This document shows, piece by piece, positions 18,901 through 26,276 of a stretch of 64,000 bases of DNA (positions within the stretch are counted from its first letter, which is position 1; each line of letters starts with the position of its first letter). This DNA comes from Bacteroidota bacterium (GTDB lineage: Bacteria > Bacteroidota > Bacteroidia > Chitinophagales > JADIYW01), in the NCBI GenBank assembly GCA_016705125.1, contig JADIYW010000028.1, positions 186,001-250,000 of the forward strand. The letters are read 5' to 3'. The position numbers and the translations under genes are program-made. The notes beneath the pieces are model-generated. The model did no database searches. It worked only from the letters and a program-made list of their open reading frames with translations, and was not told the origin of the DNA.

Positions 18901-19201
18901 CGATATCTTAGGAATTGATTTTGAGGAAAAAGCATTCTACGACATTCTGAAAGAATTATGTATAAAATACGACTTTAAATATCCAGACGACAAAATGATT
19001 GAACTGGCAAAAGCTGTGAAAGATTTAGTTGATGGACAAGCAAAATTCCCTGATTGGAACAAACGTGATGATATAAAATCAGCTTTAAAAGTTGGACTAA
19101 TACTCTTACTTGACGAGTTTGGTTATCCACCAGTAGAAAGAGACGAAGTGTATGTAGAGATTTTTGAGCAGGCAGAAAACTTTAAAAAAAACCAGAGCTA
19201 A
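15989..19201 (+). CDS. hsdR: Type I restriction endonuclease subunit R
   Basis: Motor and nuclease subunit of the type I system, 1070 residues. The N-terminal PD-(D/E)xK nuclease domain includes PDGIIYINGLPLVVFEFKSA (about 157-177). The SF2 helicase follows: Walker A GATGCGKS near 315, DEAH near 418, FTGTPID soon after, and motif VI ISRVNRKFEGKNKG. The C-terminal region of about 300 residues is helical and would contact HsdM. It starts within the RAYT stop. hsdM, hsdS and hsdR are all open, so the restriction system itself looks intact despite the insertions between S and R. Confidence 0.96.
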   Translation: MKFTEEKLERAFTELLGHEGFPHYLGITITRKPEEVLIEEDLQNFLLSQYAAQSITVNEIKSIILQLKSLSTSDLYESNKTFLKMLSDGFILKREDRNQKDIYIQLINYAGLNKHRQPEADQLISISSEYELQYLNDNNIYKFVNQLEIIGSEKRIPDGIIYINGLPLVVFEFKSAIREEATIYDAFKQLTIRYRRDIPELFKYNAFCVISDGVNNKSGSFFAPYEFFYGWRRVAGLAKDVDGIDSMFTLIQGMFHKNRLCDIIRNFIYIPDSSKKNEKIVCRYPQYYAARALYDNIKIAQKPEGNGKGGTYFGATGCGKSFTMLYLTRLLMKSEYFESPTIVLITDRTDLDDQLSGQFTNAKNFIGDNTVVSVESRANLRELIQGRQSGGVFLTTIHKFTEDTQLLTDRPNVICISDEAHRSQVNLDQKVKVTEKGVTKTYGFAKYLHDSLPNATFVGFTGTPIDATLDVFGKVVDAYTMTESVKDEITVRIVYEGRAAKVLLNNSKLKEIEDYYAKCAEIGSNENQIEQSKKEMAQMYAIIGDPDRLKAVAEDFVNHYEKRVSEGSTVKGKAMFVCSTREIAYELYKNIIEIKPEWNEIRAAEEGAELTDKDKRELKPIERIKLIATRGQDDPKEMYDLLGTKDQRKELDRQFKNEKSNFKIAIVVDMWLTGFDVPFLDSIYIDKPIQRHNLIQTISRVNRKFEGKNKGLVVDYIGIKTQMNLALKQYSEGDKDNFEDIAESIIIVRNHLDLLAKLFHTFDNSKYFKGTTIQQLNTLNLAAEYVQQSKEFETRFMGLVKRLKAAYDICAGSEQLTQLERDYTHFYLAVRSIVFKLTKGNAPDTAQMNAKVREMIKEALQSEGVEEIFKLGDEAETEQDIFDEDYLAKIDKIKLPNTKIKLLQQLLAKVIAEIKKVNRVKGIDFTKKMQALVERYNNERKEDVLVGQVLEDFADEITKLILEVHKEFSAGDILGIDFEEKAFYDILKELCIKYDFKYPDDKMIELAKAVKDLVDGQAKFPDWNKRDDIKSALKVGLILLLDEFGYPPVERDEVYVEIFEQAENFKKNQS

Positions 19202-19321
19202 TGAACCCACAAAGCTTTTACAAGCATTGTCAAACATTTAAAACATAGGCTTTTTTCCAAAATTGAAATATATTGTTTCTTTTCCATTTAATAAACAACA
19301 AAAAAACTAATCAACCTTAAA

Positions 19322-19864
19322 ATGAACCAAGACAAAGATTACTTATTTACATCTCAACGGCTAGGTTTTAGAAATTGGGAATCGGCTGACATTGACGAAT
19401 TACACAAAATTAATTCGGACAAAAAAGTTATGGAATTTTTTCCAAGTGTTTCTACAAGAAAACAAACGATTGAATTTATAGAAAAAATGAAAAGTCAATT
19501 TTCTGAGAAAGGATTTTGCTACTATGCAGTTGACAAATTAGATGACAAAAATTTTATTGGTTTTATTGGACTTTCTGAACAAACCTTTATTGCTGATTTT
19601 ACGCCTTGTGTCGATATAGGTTGGAGAATAAAATATAGTGAGTGGAATAAGGGATTTGCAACAGAAGGTGCAATAAAATGCCTTCAATATGCTTTTGAGG
19701 TACTAAAAATAGAAGAAATATTTTCAATAGCACCAAAAATCAACCTAAAATCGACACATATAATGGCAAAAATTGGACTTAAAAAGCAAAATGAATTTGA
19801 ACATCCCTTGTTAAAAAACGATGCACGACTTAAAACTTGTGTATTATTTAAAATAGAAAAGTAG
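19322..19864 (+). CDS. GNAT family N-acetyltransferase (RimJ/RimL type)
   Basis: 180-residue acetyltransferase with the Acetyltransf_3 layout: SQRLGFRNWESADIDEL at the N-terminus, VDIGWRIKYSEWNKGFATEGA at the acetyl-CoA loop and KINLKSTHIMAKIGLKKQ near the end. Substrate unknown. It follows hsdR after 120 bases and is probably an independent gene. Confidence 0.85.
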   Translation: MNQDKDYLFTSQRLGFRNWESADIDELHKINSDKKVMEFFPSVSTRKQTIEFIEKMKSQFSEKGFCYYAVDKLDDKNFIGFIGLSEQTFIADFTPCVDIGWRIKYSEWNKGFATEGAIKCLQYAFEVLKIEEIFSIAPKINLKSTHIMAKIGLKKQNEFEHPLLKNDARLKTCVLFKIEK

Positions 19865-19964
19865 AATTTCATTTTTTAAAAAAAATAAAAAAACGCTACT
19901 TTTACAATAGAAAGTAAAAATATAATTACATACTATCATTTTTTCCAAAATTAAAAAAGACATT

Positions 19965-20690
19965 TTGAAACCAATTTCATTTATTTTCCTTTCCTTTTTT
20001 ATGCTTTTTGCTGGGTCGGCACAAGGGCAGGTTGCTAAGCTAATTATCGAACATTTAACTGGCGATTTTTACATATACACTACCTACAATACGTATAAAG
20101 AAAGTACGGTTCAAGCAAATGGAATGTACCTTGTTACCAAGGAGGGTGTTATAATGTTCGACACTCCGTGGGATTCCACACAATTTCAACCCTTGTTGGA
20201 TAGCATAAAAATAAAACACAACAAGAATGTGATTATGGCATTTGCTACACATTGGCATAACGACAAAACTGCCGGTTTGGAATATTACAAACAACAAGGC
20301 ATAAAAACATTCACAACAACACTTACGGACGAATTAAGTAAAAAAAATGATGAAAAAAGAGCAGAATTTTTGATGACCAACGACACTATTTTTAATATTG
20401 GAGGATACTCATTTGAAACTTTTTTTCCAGGTGAAGGACATACAATTGACAATATAATTATATGGTTTGAAAAAGAAAAAATCCTTTATGGTGGATGCCT
20501 AATAAAAGGAGCAAAAGCAAAGAATTTGGGCTATTTAGATGATGGAAATAAATTAGCCTATGAGTCAACTTTAAAAAAAGTGGAAGAAAAATGCAAAAAC
20601 CCTCAATATATTATTGTTGCACATAGTGATTGGAAAAATATAAATTCATTAAAACACTCCATTAAATTAGCAAAAAAACTAAAAAAATAA
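19965..20690 (+). CDS. Subclass B1 metallo-beta-lactamase, predicted
   Basis: 241 residues with an N-terminal signal peptide ending SAQGQ, so exported to the periplasm. The complete B1 zinc site is visible: H96, H98 and D100 in THWHND, H159 in GEGHT, C178 in YGGCLIKG (with K181 in the place of the substrate-binding Lys) and H220 in IVAHSDW. Members hydrolyse beta-lactams including carbapenems; environmental Bacteroidota carry many chromosomal B1 enzymes. It starts with TTG, because the next ATG (residue 13) would destroy the signal peptide. No mobile element adjoins it. Activity is untested. Confidence 0.85.
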   Translation: MKPISFIFLSFFMLFAGSAQGQVAKLIIEHLTGDFYIYTTYNTYKESTVQANGMYLVTKEGVIMFDTPWDSTQFQPLLDSIKIKHNKNVIMAFATHWHNDKTAGLEYYKQQGIKTFTTTLTDELSKKNDEKRAEFLMTNDTIFNIGGYSFETFFPGEGHTIDNIIIWFEKEKILYGGCLIKGAKAKNLGYLDDGNKLAYESTLKKVEEKCKNPQYIIVAHSDWKNINSLKHSIKLAKKLKK

Positions 20691-20833
20691 AATACACCGC
20701 TCTCCTATTTTTTCAGTAATTTCAATACTGTTTTAAACCAATTGCTCATATTAAGGTTTTTTATCTAAAAAAATTGGCAAGTTATTTGCATACAATCAAA
20801 TGTTATCTTAATTTTAAGCAAAAATTTTAAACC

Positions 20834-21655
20834 ATGAAAAAAACATTTTTACTATTAGGGCTAGGTGCAATTGGTCTTTTTGCATTTAAAAAACCCGAAT
20901 CAGAGTTGCAGGGAGTTGATATTATGTCGAAATCACTAGCCGCGATGGGTGCAGTGAAAACGATGAGCTACCATTTTTATGCTTCTGAAAGATTTAAAGA
21001 CAATAAAATTGAAAAAGCAGACGTGGAATTTAGGGTTATCGCAAGTCCTTTGAAAGTATATGCAAATGCTCTAAAACCTGACGCAGCACAACTTAGATAT
21101 GAACCAGCAGTTTCATCTGATGTAAATGTAAAAAAAGGCATAAAAATAAACCTTAAACCTACTGCAGGTTTATTGTTAAAGCAACAACACAATCCAATTT
21201 ATAAGGCTGGTTTTGCTTATATGAAAAAAGTATTAGATAAAAACCTTGCCTTACACAAAGGAGACGATTTATCAAAATTTGTAAAATTGGCTGGTTCTGT
21301 TACTTATGAAGGAAAAGATTGCCACAAAATAATTTTAACAGACCCTAACTATGGATTTGTGAATTATACAATTAAAGCGGGAGAAACAATTTGGAAAATA
21401 GCAGAGGCAAAAGCAATTCCTGAGTACAAAGTAAAAGAATTGAACAATTGGATGGATTATGATGATATGGTTGCTGGAAAAACAATTAAAATCCCAACTG
21501 CTTATGCAAAGGTAACTACTTTATATATTGACAAGTCTAATAATTTGCCAATTTATCAAAAAATGGAAGACGATAAAGGCATGTACGAAACGTATGAATT
21601 TAAAGAGTTGAAAGTAAACCCAACTTTTACTGCTACTGCGTTTGATTTCAAATAA
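20834..21655 (+). CDS. DUF1571-like secreted protein with embedded LysM-like segment
   Basis: 273 residues with an N-terminal signal or anchor (KKTFLLLGLGAIGLFAF). The body resembles DUF1571 proteins, including GLLLKQQHNPIYKAGF and the closing LYIDKSNNLPIYQKMEDD. Residues about 179-215 (YTIKAGETIWKIAE through GKTIKIP) read as a LysM-type motif inside the domain. This suggests an envelope protein contacting peptidoglycan; no enzymatic role is evident. A terminator follows directly. Confidence 0.65.
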   Translation: MKKTFLLLGLGAIGLFAFKKPESELQGVDIMSKSLAAMGAVKTMSYHFYASERFKDNKIEKADVEFRVIASPLKVYANALKPDAAQLRYEPAVSSDVNVKKGIKINLKPTAGLLLKQQHNPIYKAGFAYMKKVLDKNLALHKGDDLSKFVKLAGSVTYEGKDCHKIILTDPNYGFVNYTIKAGETIWKIAEAKAIPEYKVKELNNWMDYDDMVAGKTIKIPTAYAKVTTLYIDKSNNLPIYQKMEDDKGMYETYEFKELKVNPTFTATAFDFK

Positions 21656-21666
21656 TATATACGCTT

Positions 21667-21702
21667 AAAAAAAAGTCGTCAATTGTATTGGCGACTTTTT
21701 TT
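21667..21702 (+). terminator. Intrinsic terminator after the DUF1571-like gene
   Basis: A-rich run, stem GTCGTCAA/TTGGCGAC with one mismatch, then seven T. It is A-rich on the 5' side, so it could act in both directions. Confidence 0.85.
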
Positions 21703-21726
21703 ATTTCAATCAACTAAAAACTAAAA

Positions 21727-22320
21727 GTGGCAAATCACAAATATTATATTGTTTACAAACCATTTGGAATGCTTTCGCAGTTTACAACTGAAGCGCCAGG
21801 GCAAATCACCTTACGAAACCTAAAACACGTTTTTGAAACCGATATTTATCCAGTTGGAAGATTAGACAAAGATTCTGAAGGAATTTTATTGCTTACCAAC
21901 GATAAAACAATAAACGATAGACTCTTAAACCCAAAAAACAAGCACAAAAGGACCTATTTAGTGCAAGTAGATGGAGCCGTTGAGCAAAATAAGTTAGCCT
22001 TATTTGAAAAAGAAATGGAAATTAGTATAGATGGAAAAATGTATAAAACATTGCCGGCAAAAGCCAAAATTATAGCAGAACCAAATTTGCCACCGCGCCA
22101 ACCTCCAATTAGAGTAAGATTAAATATCCCAACCACTTGGATATCAATTGAATTAATAGAAGGCAAAAATCATCAGGTGAGAAAAATGACTGCAAAAATT
22201 GGTTATCCTACGCTCCGACTTGTAAGGAAAAGTATTGAAAAATTAGACCTCGGCGAATTGATGCCCGGAGAAACACAAGAAATTCCTAAAGAATTGTTAT
22301 TAAATCTCTTAAAATTATAA
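21727..22320 (+). CDS. rluE: Pseudouridine synthase, RsuA/RluE type
   Basis: 197-residue RNA pseudouridine synthase without an S4 domain. The catalytic aspartate is D47 in GRLDKDSEG, followed by LLLLTND; KRTYLVQV and EGKNHQVRKM are further family motifs. Length and lack of S4 fit RluE, which modifies 23S rRNA; the exact target is inferred from the family only. Starts with GTG. Confidence 0.85.
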   Translation: MANHKYYIVYKPFGMLSQFTTEAPGQITLRNLKHVFETDIYPVGRLDKDSEGILLLTNDKTINDRLLNPKNKHKRTYLVQVDGAVEQNKLALFEKEMEISIDGKMYKTLPAKAKIIAEPNLPPRQPPIRVRLNIPTTWISIELIEGKNHQVRKMTAKIGYPTLRLVRKSIEKLDLGELMPGETQEIPKELLLNLLKL

Positions 22321-22370
22321 TGTTTTCTATTTTTGGGAACACTTTTTGAATTAAAATTATAAAAGAATTT

Positions 22371-23804
22371 ATGAAGCATTTGTACATTTTTTTATTTGCG
22401 TTTTTAACTTTTTCAGTTGCAAAAGGTCAACAGGATAAAGTCTTCGACATCACGTTCAAAATAAAAGGAGTAAAAAACGAAACTGCTATTTTGGGGTTTT
22501 ATTATGGCGACAAAAAATTGATAGCCGACTCCATTAAATTTGACGAAAATGGTATTGGAAAAATCCAAGGCATAAAAGAAAATCTAACTGATGGTATTTA
22601 TTTAGTCGTTTTTCCGAGTATGAAATATAGGTACTTTGATTTTGTAATGAAAGAAAAAGTATATTCAATTAGCGGCGATACAGCTAATTTTGACAAATTA
22701 GAATCAAAAGGCTCAATTGAAAATGAAGTATTTTTTAAGGATACCAAAGCGCTCGGACTTTTTCAATTTCAACTAATGGCAGCAAAAAAAAGTATGGATT
22801 CTGTTGCAAAAATTGATTCCTCAAAAGTTGCATTTTGGAAAGATAAAATTGAAGATATTCAAACGCAGCAAGAAAAACATAGAGCTGCAACTATTGCAAA
22901 ATATCCTAATTTGTTTTATACAAAGGTGATAAAGATGCTTCACGAACCTGACATTGAAAAACCACTGAAAAGAGCTGATGGCACCTACGATTCTTTATAT
23001 CCATTATTAAAAGCACGAAAAGATTTTCTAGCTGATATTGATTTCAAGGATTCATGCATCATCAAAACACCAGTATTGTATAATAAGCTATTTACCTATA
23101 TCAATAATTACTATTCGCCTGAGCCCGATTCGGTAATTGTGGCCTGTGATGAATTAATAGCTCAATCCAAAAACAGTAATCTCTATCAATTTCTTTGTGT
23201 CGAATTATTGAATAAATACGCCACAAGTGGCATAATGGGACATGATGCTATTTATGTACATTTAGCTGAAAAATATTATTTACCTCGAAAAGCGACTTGG
23301 TCTGATTCAGCAACACTTGCCAAAATACAAGAAAGTGTTTTTTACCTCAAACCCACACTGATTGGTAGCTATGCGCCACGTATTACAGGGTTGAATAAAG
23401 ACAGCACTAAAGCGGTGGTCATTGATTCAATTATTTTCAAACACGACTTTACTATAATTGCATTTTGGGATCCTGAATGCAGTCATTGCAAAACAGAAAT
23501 GCCTGTTCTTACCCGCCTTTGGAGAGATACACTACAATATGATAAAATTGGTTTGGTAGGAGTATGTGTGGATAGAAACAAAGACAAAATGAATGATTTC
23601 ATTGTTAAAAATGGAATTTCAGATCTTAAATATCAAATTTATGACCCAACTGGTAAGGCAATTTGGAGGTCATACTACGACCTAAGAAGTACGCCACTAG
23701 TATTAATAGTAGATAAAAAAGGTAAAATTGTAGCAAAACGAATTGATGCTAAAGATATTTATTGGTATCTTGAAAATTGGAAAAAAGGACACCCTAATCC
23801 TTAA
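22371..23804 (+). CDS. Secreted thioredoxin-fold protein (TlpA-like with DUF5106-type N-terminus)
   Basis: 477 residues with a signal peptide ending AKGQ. The N-terminal part of about 320 residues resembles the DUF4369/DUF5106 regions found before periplasmic thioredoxin domains in Bacteroidota. The C-terminal TlpA-like domain has the redox motif CSHC (C370, C373) in DPECSHCKTEMP and the cis-Pro region STPLVLIV. Likely a periplasmic thiol-disulfide oxidoreductase. It converges on the next gene with only 7 bases between stops. Confidence 0.85.
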   Translation: MKHLYIFLFAFLTFSVAKGQQDKVFDITFKIKGVKNETAILGFYYGDKKLIADSIKFDENGIGKIQGIKENLTDGIYLVVFPSMKYRYFDFVMKEKVYSISGDTANFDKLESKGSIENEVFFKDTKALGLFQFQLMAAKKSMDSVAKIDSSKVAFWKDKIEDIQTQQEKHRAATIAKYPNLFYTKVIKMLHEPDIEKPLKRADGTYDSLYPLLKARKDFLADIDFKDSCIIKTPVLYNKLFTYINNYYSPEPDSVIVACDELIAQSKNSNLYQFLCVELLNKYATSGIMGHDAIYVHLAEKYYLPRKATWSDSATLAKIQESVFYLKPTLIGSYAPRITGLNKDSTKAVVIDSIIFKHDFTIIAFWDPECSHCKTEMPVLTRLWRDTLQYDKIGLVGVCVDRNKDKMNDFIVKNGISDLKYQIYDPTGKAIWRSYYDLRSTPLVLIVDKKGKIVAKRIDAKDIYWYLENWKKGHPNP

Positions 23805-23811
23805 TAAATTA

Positions 23812-24585
23812 TTACGCTAATACATTCCAAATCAATAGATAAAAAAGTAAAGCACCACCAAACTGGGTTGTAAAGTTGTCCCATCCATGCGGTGAAATGG
23901 CCTCCACAAAAGTAAGCACTAATGCTATAAAAACAATTTTTAGGATTACAAAATCAATTCCCATTTTATCAGCAAATAATGTACTAAGGAAAATACAAGA
24001 AATGCTTGCCATAAAAACAGCTAATGAACCTTCAAATGACCTATAAGAAACAACAGCACTAAGTGAGGGAACTTTGTATTTATGTTTCCCCCATTTAGTG
24101 CCTATTGGTTCGGCAATGGCATCAGCCAAGCCAGTTACTAAATAACCTGCCATTGCACATATTGGAGGAAAGAAATAATTGGAAGCCAAACCTCCAAATA
24201 ATGTCGCAAAATAGGGAATTATTATAAAGTATGTTTGTTTGGGTTCGTCTTTTTCTCTTGCAATGGCTTCGTATAAAATATTGTTTTTACCTCTTAATAT
24301 GGCATAAATCAAGACCGCAGAAACACCCCAACCAAATACGAATAATCCGCCCAAAGCATATTTTAATTGAATAGCAGAAGCCGAAAAAAAGATGATAAAA
24401 TGAAATAACTTCCTCGAATAGCCTGTCCTCCAATGATTATTTTTTTTGAGCCATCCAGCAATAAAAAGTGCAAAAAAAGCGAAACAAAAACTTAGCGGTA
24501 AAAACCAAGCTATAAACGAAAAAGGTGGAATATTTGTATAAAAAAAATCAAAAATAGCAATAAGGATATCATTTAACTTATGCAT
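23812..24585 (-). CDS. Polyprenol/phytol kinase-like CTP-dependent membrane protein
   Basis: 257 residues with about seven membrane segments, of the dolichol kinase/phytol kinase/CDP-diglyceride synthetase-like superfamily. Conserved pieces are RKLFHF (about 58-63), GLADAIAEPIGTKWGKHKY, and RSFEGSLAVF, which in this family bind the CTP phosphates. The likely reaction is phosphorylation of an isoprenoid or fatty alcohol. Seven bases from the SDR gene upstream, so the two are probably co-transcribed. Confidence 0.7.
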   Translation of the reverse strand: MHKLNDILIAIFDFFYTNIPPFSFIAWFLPLSFCFAFFALFIAGWLKKNNHWRTGYSRKLFHFIIFFSASAIQLKYALGGLFVFGWGVSAVLIYAILRGKNNILYEAIAREKDEPKQTYFIIIPYFATLFGGLASNYFFPPICAMAGYLVTGLADAIAEPIGTKWGKHKYKVPSLSAVVSYRSFEGSLAVFMASISCIFLSTLFADKMGIDFVILKIVFIALVLTFVEAISPHGWDNFTTQFGGALLFYLLIWNVLA

Positions 24586-24591
24586 TCTAAT

Positions 24592-25455
24592 TTAAATTAT
24601 ACCATATTCTTTTATTCCAGTGAGTTCCATACTTTTTATCCATAGGTCTGAAGCATTTTTTTCGCTACGTGCAGCCATAGATGGAATTACCTTTTTACAA
24701 TCTGAAAAATGTTCTCCTGTAATCCCTTCTACTGCATCTGAACTTGCCAAAAATATCGAAGTTGCTGCACCTTGGGCTGTTGTTTTCAATACATATTTAC
24801 TTACCTTGGCAGTAAAAAAACTATAAAAAAAAGAACCTGAAATGCCAAAATTAGAAGCAATTGTACCTGGATGAAGGCTATTAACTGTAATATTAGTTTT
24901 CTCCAATTCTTTAGCTAAATATCTAGTAAACAATATATTACACAACTTAGACAAGCCATAAGTGCCAAACTGAGAAAAATTCTTTTCCGCATTCAGATTA
25001 TTAATATCAAAACCAGTAAACCGATGCGCCATAGATGCTACGTTTACAATTCGCGCCTTTTTAGCCTTTTTTAAAGCTGGTAAAAGGTAATGGGTTGTCA
25101 AAAAATAACCCAAATGGTTAACACCAAACATCCATTCAAATCCATCAGGAGTAATTTGTTTCTCACTAAGCACCAATCCAGCATTATTTACCAAAACATC
25201 GAGATGGTCGTATTTCTTGTAAAAATCTTCGCTAAATGCCTTTATAGATTGATGCCTTGAAAAATCGCATAGCATCAAGTCAATATTCTGATTTCCCGTA
25301 ATGGCAATCAAATCTTGCTGAGCTGCGTAACCTTTAGCTTCATCTCTGCACACCAAAATAATGGTAGCCCTTTTCAAAGCCAATGCCTTTGCCGTTTCCT
25401 TACCAATGCCAGAATTAGCACCAGTAACCACTATTATTTTATTTTCAAAAGACAT
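24592..25455 (-). CDS. Short-chain dehydrogenase/reductase (retinol dehydrogenase-like)
   Basis: 287-residue NAD(P)-dependent oxidoreductase. Cofactor motif TGANSGIG (11-18), NNAG (90-93), catalytic S141 and the YxxxK pair Y166/K170 in TYGLSKL. Overall pattern (LALKRATIILVCRD, IVNVASMAHR) resembles retinol dehydrogenase/WW-domain oxidoreductase-like SDRs acting on lipophilic alcohols or ketones. Probably in an operon with the kinase-like gene downstream. Confidence 0.88.
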   Translation of the reverse strand: MSFENKIIVVTGANSGIGKETAKALALKRATIILVCRDEAKGYAAQQDLIAITGNQNIDLMLCDFSRHQSIKAFSEDFYKKYDHLDVLVNNAGLVLSEKQITPDGFEWMFGVNHLGYFLTTHYLLPALKKAKKARIVNVASMAHRFTGFDINNLNAEKNFSQFGTYGLSKLCNILFTRYLAKELEKTNITVNSLHPGTIASNFGISGSFFYSFFTAKVSKYVLKTTAQGAATSIFLASSDAVEGITGEHFSDCKKVIPSMAARSEKNASDLWIKSMELTGIKEYGII

Positions 25456-25534
25456 TGCAACTAATTTTTACAAATATACAAAAAAACACTCCAAACTCAT
25501 TTTCGATGTATTTAAATTATCTTAAAAAGCAAAA

Positions 25535-25555
25535 GCCACACTAAAATAGTGTGGC
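25535..25555 (-). terminator. Terminator of the SCP2 gene
   Basis: Perfect 9-bp stem GCCACACTA/TAGTGTGGC with an AAA loop between the SCP2 and SDR genes. On the minus strand it is followed by TTTTGCTTTTT. The plus-strand side is also T-rich, but no plus-strand gene ends here. Confidence 0.75.
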
Positions 25556-25582
25556 CATTTTATTTTTATCGTTAAATGACGA

Positions 25583-25918
25583 TTAAACTTCTAAATCGTT
25601 AAACATGGTAAGAAATTTAAGCATAGCACCTAAATTGCTAATTTTAATTTTACCCATCATTACTGCCATTTGCTTATTGGTACGACCCAATTCTGCGTCT
25701 TCAAAATCGGTGGCCAATGACCGAATTACACAATCTGCTTCGCCTTCCAATCCTTCTACTGAAGTACAAACACCGTTTGCAACTGTAATTGTAAAATTAC
25801 CTCCTGTTTCGCCTTCCAATTCGAAGTGAAAACGACCAGTTTCGTCGGCTGCTGAATCGGCTTTAAAGCGACTAGGCATGCCCAATATCATTTCTTTTGC
25901 TGTAGTAGGTAAACTCAT
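25583..25918 (-). CDS. SCP2 sterol/lipid-carrier domain protein
   Basis: 111 residues forming a single SCP2 domain, a small hydrophobic-ligand binder. Typical features are the strands FHFELEGETGGNFTITVANG, the segment ADCVIRSLATDFEDAELGR, and the C-terminal GKIKISNLGAMLKF. The last segment closely matches the C-terminal domain of the two acyl-CoA dehydrogenases at 41.6-45.1 kb (GKIKVSDLGKMMQF). Its promoter region shares a palindrome with the carboxylase operon, so it is likely co-regulated as an acyl-CoA or isoprenoid carrier. Confidence 0.88.
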   Translation of the reverse strand: MSLPTTAKEMILGMPSRFKADSAADETGRFHFELEGETGGNFTITVANGVCTSVEGLEGEADCVIRSLATDFEDAELGRTNKQMAVMMGKIKISNLGAMLKFLTMFNDLEV

Positions 25919-25943
25919 AATTTTTATTTAATTTTTATTTCAC

Positions 25944-25951
25944 CAAAGATA
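25944..25951 (-). promoter_or_regulatory. -7 box of the SCP2 promoter
   Basis: TATCTTTG on the minus strand, exact match to TAnnTTTG, 26 bases upstream of the ATG. A TTTG lies 21 bases further upstream as a candidate -33 element. Confidence 0.65.
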
Positions 25952-25981
25952 AATAAACAATTTTTAATTATCCAAATTTTT

Positions 25982-25998
25982 CCAAACGTTTGTTTGGT
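25982..25998. promoter_or_regulatory. Candidate operator upstream of the SCP2 gene
   Basis: CCAAACGTTTGTTTGG, containing the 10-bp palindrome CAAACGTTTG, placed just upstream of the SCP2 -33 region. The same core occurs as a 14-bp perfect palindrome before the carboxylase operon (31704-31717). Probably a TetR-type regulator site; the regulator is not in this window. Confidence 0.55.
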
Positions 25999-26019
25999 AA
26001 AATTTTTTGCCAATGAAAT

Positions 26020-26230
26020 AATAAATCAATGAAATAATGAAATAATTAGCGAATTAAAATGAAGTAATTAAATGTTGAATAGAACCAAGATATTTAGAAT
26101 CAAGAAAGAAGCAATGAAATAATGAAATAATTAGCGAATTAGCAAATGGATGGGGAATCAAGAGCCTAGATAGAGCCCAGAATCAAAATAACCAATAACT
26201 TTATAACTTATCACTTTTTCCCAAAAAAAA
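26020..26230. repeat. Mosaic intergenic repeat block (reverse orientation)
   Basis: The 358-base gap before the T9SS gene contains AATGAAATAATGAAATAATT and GCGAATTA words twice, a segment ending AGAATCAAGAAAG that is the reverse complement of the TTGATTCTAAAAATCTTGG module at 1.75 kb, and CCAATAACTTTATAACTTA. No gene is seen in it. Confidence 0.65.
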
Positions 26231-26276
26231 CAACCATTTTCTCCAACCAAATTACTATTTTTACAAAAAAAACTAA

